NCBI GenBank assembly: GCA_035647855.1 | Contig: DASRMP010000069.1 | Coordinates: forward strand, 6,261 to 70,260 | DNA length: 64,000 nt | Direction of reading: 5' to 3' | From: JAAZBW01 sp035647855 | GTDB lineage: Bacteria > Actinomycetota > Actinomycetes > Actinomycetales > Actinomycetaceae | Part shown: piece by piece, positions 61,433 to 64,000 of the stretch | How positions within the stretch are numbered: position 1 is the stretch's first letter | How the letters are laid out: each line of letters starts with the position of its first letter | Notes under the pieces: model-generated | What the model saw: only the letters and a program-made list of their open reading frames with translations | Databases searched by the model: none | Told to the model about the DNA's origin: nothing | Program-made: the position numbers and the translations under genes

Positions 61433-64000
61433 TCAACGGAAATCCCGAGACCTACTTGGCACCTTCAGCGAGAGGTATTCCATCCCGTCGGCCACCAGGT
61501 TCATTACGCCGTCCGCGCGTTCCAGCGTGCCCCGGATGACCAGGGCCGCCGAGGTGCGGGCCAGTCTGCGGTACCGCTTCCACAGACCCTTGGAGCACAC
61601 CACGTTGAGCAAACCCGTCTCGTCCTCGAGTGAGAGGAACGTGATTCCCGCCGCCGTATGCGGCCGCTGCCGGTGCGTGACCACTCCCCCAACCCTCAAC
61701 CGCTCCCCGTGCGGGCGCCCAGCCAAGTCTCCGATCCGGACCACGTCCGCCGCCTCCAGGGACTTGCGCACGTAATAAGTGGGATACGCGGAGGTGGTGG
61801 TGCCGGTGGCCCACACGTCCGCCACCGCCTCCTCCTCGCGGCCCATCACGGGCAGTCGCGGCGGATTCGTCCCCACTGCGGTGCCGGGCAGGGGCGGCTG
61901 GATCCACACGGCAGTCCCGGAACGGTGGACGCTGCCGTGTTCCTGATCGAGGGCCCCGGCACGCCACAGGTTCTCCCGCCTGCTCCCCCACGCTCGCAGT
62001 GCATTCGCCGTGGCGAGGGCCTCGAGCTGGGCTCGGCTGAGCGCCACCCGGGAGGCAAGATCCTCCACCGAGGTGAACCCGCCGCCCCGCTCCCGCTCGG
62101 CCACGATCTGCTCGGCCGCCTCCTCGCCAATCCCGCGCACCTGAGCGAGCCCGAGCCGCACCGCGAGCCGTGGATCCGGCTCCACGAGCGCCCGGAGTGC
62201 CGGGACCACCTTCTCGTGACGGGACTGGCTGCCGGGCGAACGCGCCGAATCGGACGGAGGGCGGGCGGCGTCGTCGTCGGGGTCCTCGGGCCAGCCACCC
62301 ACGGGGCGGTCCTCCACGCACGGCTGAACGTCGGAACGGTTGATCTCCGCGGGCAGCACGCGCACGCCGTGGCGCTGGGCGTCCGCCACGAGGGTCTGCG
62401 GTGAGTAGAAGCCCATCGGCTGCGAGGCGAGAATCGAGGCGTAGAACGCCTCCGGATGGCGCACCTTCAACCACGAGGAGGCGTACACGAGGTAGGCAAA
62501 AGAAAAGGAGTGGGACTCGGGAAAACCGAAGTCCGAGAATGCCTGCAGCTTCGCGTAGATGGCCTCACCGGTCTCCCGATCGATACCGCGCTCGGCCATG
62601 CCATCGAGCAGGCGGTCCTTGAGCGCCGCCATACGTTCCACGGACCGCTTGGAGCCCATCGCCTTGCGCAACTGATCAGCCTCGGTGGCGCTGAAGCCGG
62701 CCACGTCGATGGCGATCTGCATGAGCTGCTCCTGGAAGAGCGGCACACCGAGGGTCTTGCCGAGCGCGGGCTTCAGCAACTCATGCAGATAGGTGACCGG
62801 CTCCCGGCCGAGCCGGCGGCGGATGTACGGGTTCACGGACCCGCCCTGGATGGGGCCGGGCCGGATGAGGGCCACCTCCACCACGATGTCGTAAAACGTG
62901 CGCGGCCGCAGGCGCGGCAGCGTGGCCATCTGCGCGCGCGATTCCACCTGGAACACCCCCACCGTGTCCGCGGCACAGAGCAGGTCATAGACGCGTGGGT
63001 CCTCCTGCGGGATGTTGTGCAGATCGATGGACCGGCCCTCGTGCAGAATCCCGCGCTCGGTGAGTTCGGTGAACGCCACCCGCAGGGCCGTGAGCATGCC
63101 GAGCCCGAGCAGATCGAACTTCACGAGCCCCGCATCCGCGCAGTCGTCCTTGTCCCACTGCAGTACGGTACGCCCGGGCATGGTGGCCCACTCCACGGGG
63201 CACACGTCAATCACGGGGCGATCGCACAGCACCATCCCACCCGAGTGGATCCCCAGGTGGCGGGGCAGACGCAACATGCGGGTGGCGATGTCCTGCACGT
63301 GCGGCGGCAGGCCCACATCCTGCGGGATCTCCCCCCAGCGTTCAATCTGCTTGGACCACGCGTCCGCCTGCCCCATGCCGTACCCGAGCGCGCGCGCCGC
63401 ATCACGCACAGCCGAGCGGGGCCGGTACTGGATCACGTTCGCCACCTGCGCCGCATGCTCGCGGGTGTACCGCTCGTAGACGAACTGGATCACCTCCTCA
63501 CGCCTCTTGGACTCGATGTCCACGTCAATATCCGGGGGGCCGGAGCGGCCGGGTGAGAGGAACCGCTCGAACAACATCTTGTGCCGCACAGCGTCCACCG
63601 CCGTGATCCCGAGCGCGAAGCACACCGCCGAGTTCGCCGCACTCCCCCGCCCCTGCGCGAGGATCCCGCGGGAACGGCAGAAATCCACGATCTCGTGCAC
63701 GATCAGGAAGTAGCCCGGGAAGCCGAGTTCGGTGATGATCGCGAGTTCCTTGTCTATGGTCTTCCACGCGCCGGTGGTGCGTTCGGCATGGCGGGGGCCG
63801 TAACGCTGGGTGGCGCCGCGTTCGGTGAGCTCGGCCAGCCAGGTGGCCTCCGTGTGACCCTCGGGGACCGGGAAGGGCGGCAGGTCCGGGGCAATGAGCG
63901 TCAGATCGAAGGAGAGCTCGTCCGCGAGGTTGGCGGCGTTGGTGACGGCCTCCGGATGGCGGTGGTGGAGTTTCAGCATCTGGGCCGCCGAGCGCAGGTG
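61433..64000 (-). CDS. dnaE2: Error-prone DNA polymerase III alpha subunit (partial, N-terminus outside window)
   Basis: DnaE2 carries out mutagenic translesion synthesis with ImuA/ImuB partners in many actinobacteria. The visible part has the polymerase catalytic motif PPDIDVDIES, then FDLLGLGMLTAL, QVESRAQMATLPRLRP, FQEQLMQIAIDVAGFS, a helix-hairpin-helix region (LAQVRGIGEEAAEQI) and a C-terminal OB-fold (SLEDETGLLNVVCSKG). The PHP domain lies beyond the window. The C-terminal region is duplicated, as a frameshifted fragment, at 53376-53540. Confidence 0.94.
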   Translation of the reverse strand, partial: HLRSAAQMLKLHHRHPEAVTNAANLADELSFDLTLIAPDLPPFPVPEGHTEATWLAELTERGATQRYGPRHAERTTGAWKTIDKELAIITELGFPGYFLIVHEIVDFCRSRGILAQGRGSAANSAVCFALGITAVDAVRHKMLFERFLSPGRSGPPDIDVDIESKRREEVIQFVYERYTREHAAQVANVIQYRPRSAVRDAARALGYGMGQADAWSKQIERWGEIPQDVGLPPHVQDIATRMLRLPRHLGIHSGGMVLCDRPVIDVCPVEWATMPGRTVLQWDKDDCADAGLVKFDLLGLGMLTALRVAFTELTERGILHEGRSIDLHNIPQEDPRVYDLLCAADTVGVFQVESRAQMATLPRLRPRTFYDIVVEVALIRPGPIQGGSVNPYIRRRLGREPVTYLHELLKPALGKTLGVPLFQEQLMQIAIDVAGFSATEADQLRKAMGSKRSVERMAALKDRLLDGMAERGIDRETGEAIYAKLQAFSDFGFPESHSFSFAYLVYASSWLKVRHPEAFYASILASQPMGFYSPQTLVADAQRHGVRVLPAEINRSDVQPCVEDRPVGGWPEDPDDDAARPPSDSARSPGSQSRHEKVVPALRALVEPDPRLAVRLGLAQVRGIGEEAAEQIVAERERGGGFTSVEDLASRVALSRAQLEALATANALRAWGSRRENLWRAGALDQEHGSVHRSGTAVWIQPPLPGTAVGTNPPRLPVMGREEEAVADVWATGTTTSAYPTYYVRKSLEAADVVRIGDLAGRPHGERLRVGGVVTHRQRPHTAAGITFLSLEDETGLLNVVCSKGLWKRYRRLARTSAALVIRGTLERADGVMNLVADGMEYLSLKVPSRSRDFR

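Overview
The window is a high-GC actinobacterial chromosome segment. Evidence for this is mycothiol synthesis (mshC), the Pup ligase/depupylase system, the hisF-trpE operon with its HGxxPAAW and Trp-associated membrane proteins, and strong GC-biased codon use. The gene order mpa / trmI / recB-like nuclease / PAC2 / mshC / uppP matches the arrangement known around the mycobacterial Pup locus. Genus cannot be fixed from sequence alone; an Actinomycetales or Micrococcales relative without a proteasome is my best guess.

Layout. 1-6 kb: glutamate synthase gltBD (gltD cut by the window edge), behind a nested inverted repeat. 6-12.2 kb: a tightly overlapped minus-strand operon hisF-trpE-(membrane protein)-(HGxxPAAW)-trpC-trpB-trpA. 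12.2-18.5 kb: a P-loop kinase and the pupylation cluster mpa-dop-pup-pafA-FKBP lipoprotein, with no prcBA between pup and pafA. 18.5-26.5 kb: trmI, an M50 protease, RecB-like nuclease, HAD, PAC2, mshC, uppP and an aldo/keto reductase. 26.5-36.8 kb: an acidic-tail protein, M20 peptidase, a secreted subtilase lacking key catalytic residues, the AmmeMemoRadiSam operon, a VTT membrane protein, a glycolipid-type glycosyltransferase and a lipoprotein. 36.8-53.4 kb: metF-metE, OsmC, SDR, C69 hydrolase, tRNA-Leu(GAG), GNAT-MazG fusion, MATE exporter, M3 peptidase, a heterodimeric ABC exporter, mutarotase and HAD. 53.4-61.4 kb: an accessory block. 61.4 kb to the end: dnaE2, cut by the window edge.

The accessory block is the least ordinary part. 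At its left edge lies a frameshifted fragment that matches the C-terminal region of the intact dnaE2 lying at its right edge, in the same orientation. This suggests an insertion or replacement at the dnaE2 3' end. Inside are a two-gene cell-surface module (a PASTA-NPCBM membrane protein and a vWA-SGNH hydrolase membrane protein), a VapB antitoxin with an internally deleted VapC, an XRE-ImmA/IrrE metalloprotease overlapping a PIN-domain gene, and an AT-richer orphan gene.

Two signals run across the window. Many genes lack a Shine-Dalgarno sequence and instead carry a TANNNT hexamer 6-8 bases before the start codon, the signature of leaderless transcription. Several short palindromic intergenic elements are present, including a two-copy family (26.6 and 40.2 kb) and a near-perfect 60-base palindrome at 6.0 kb.
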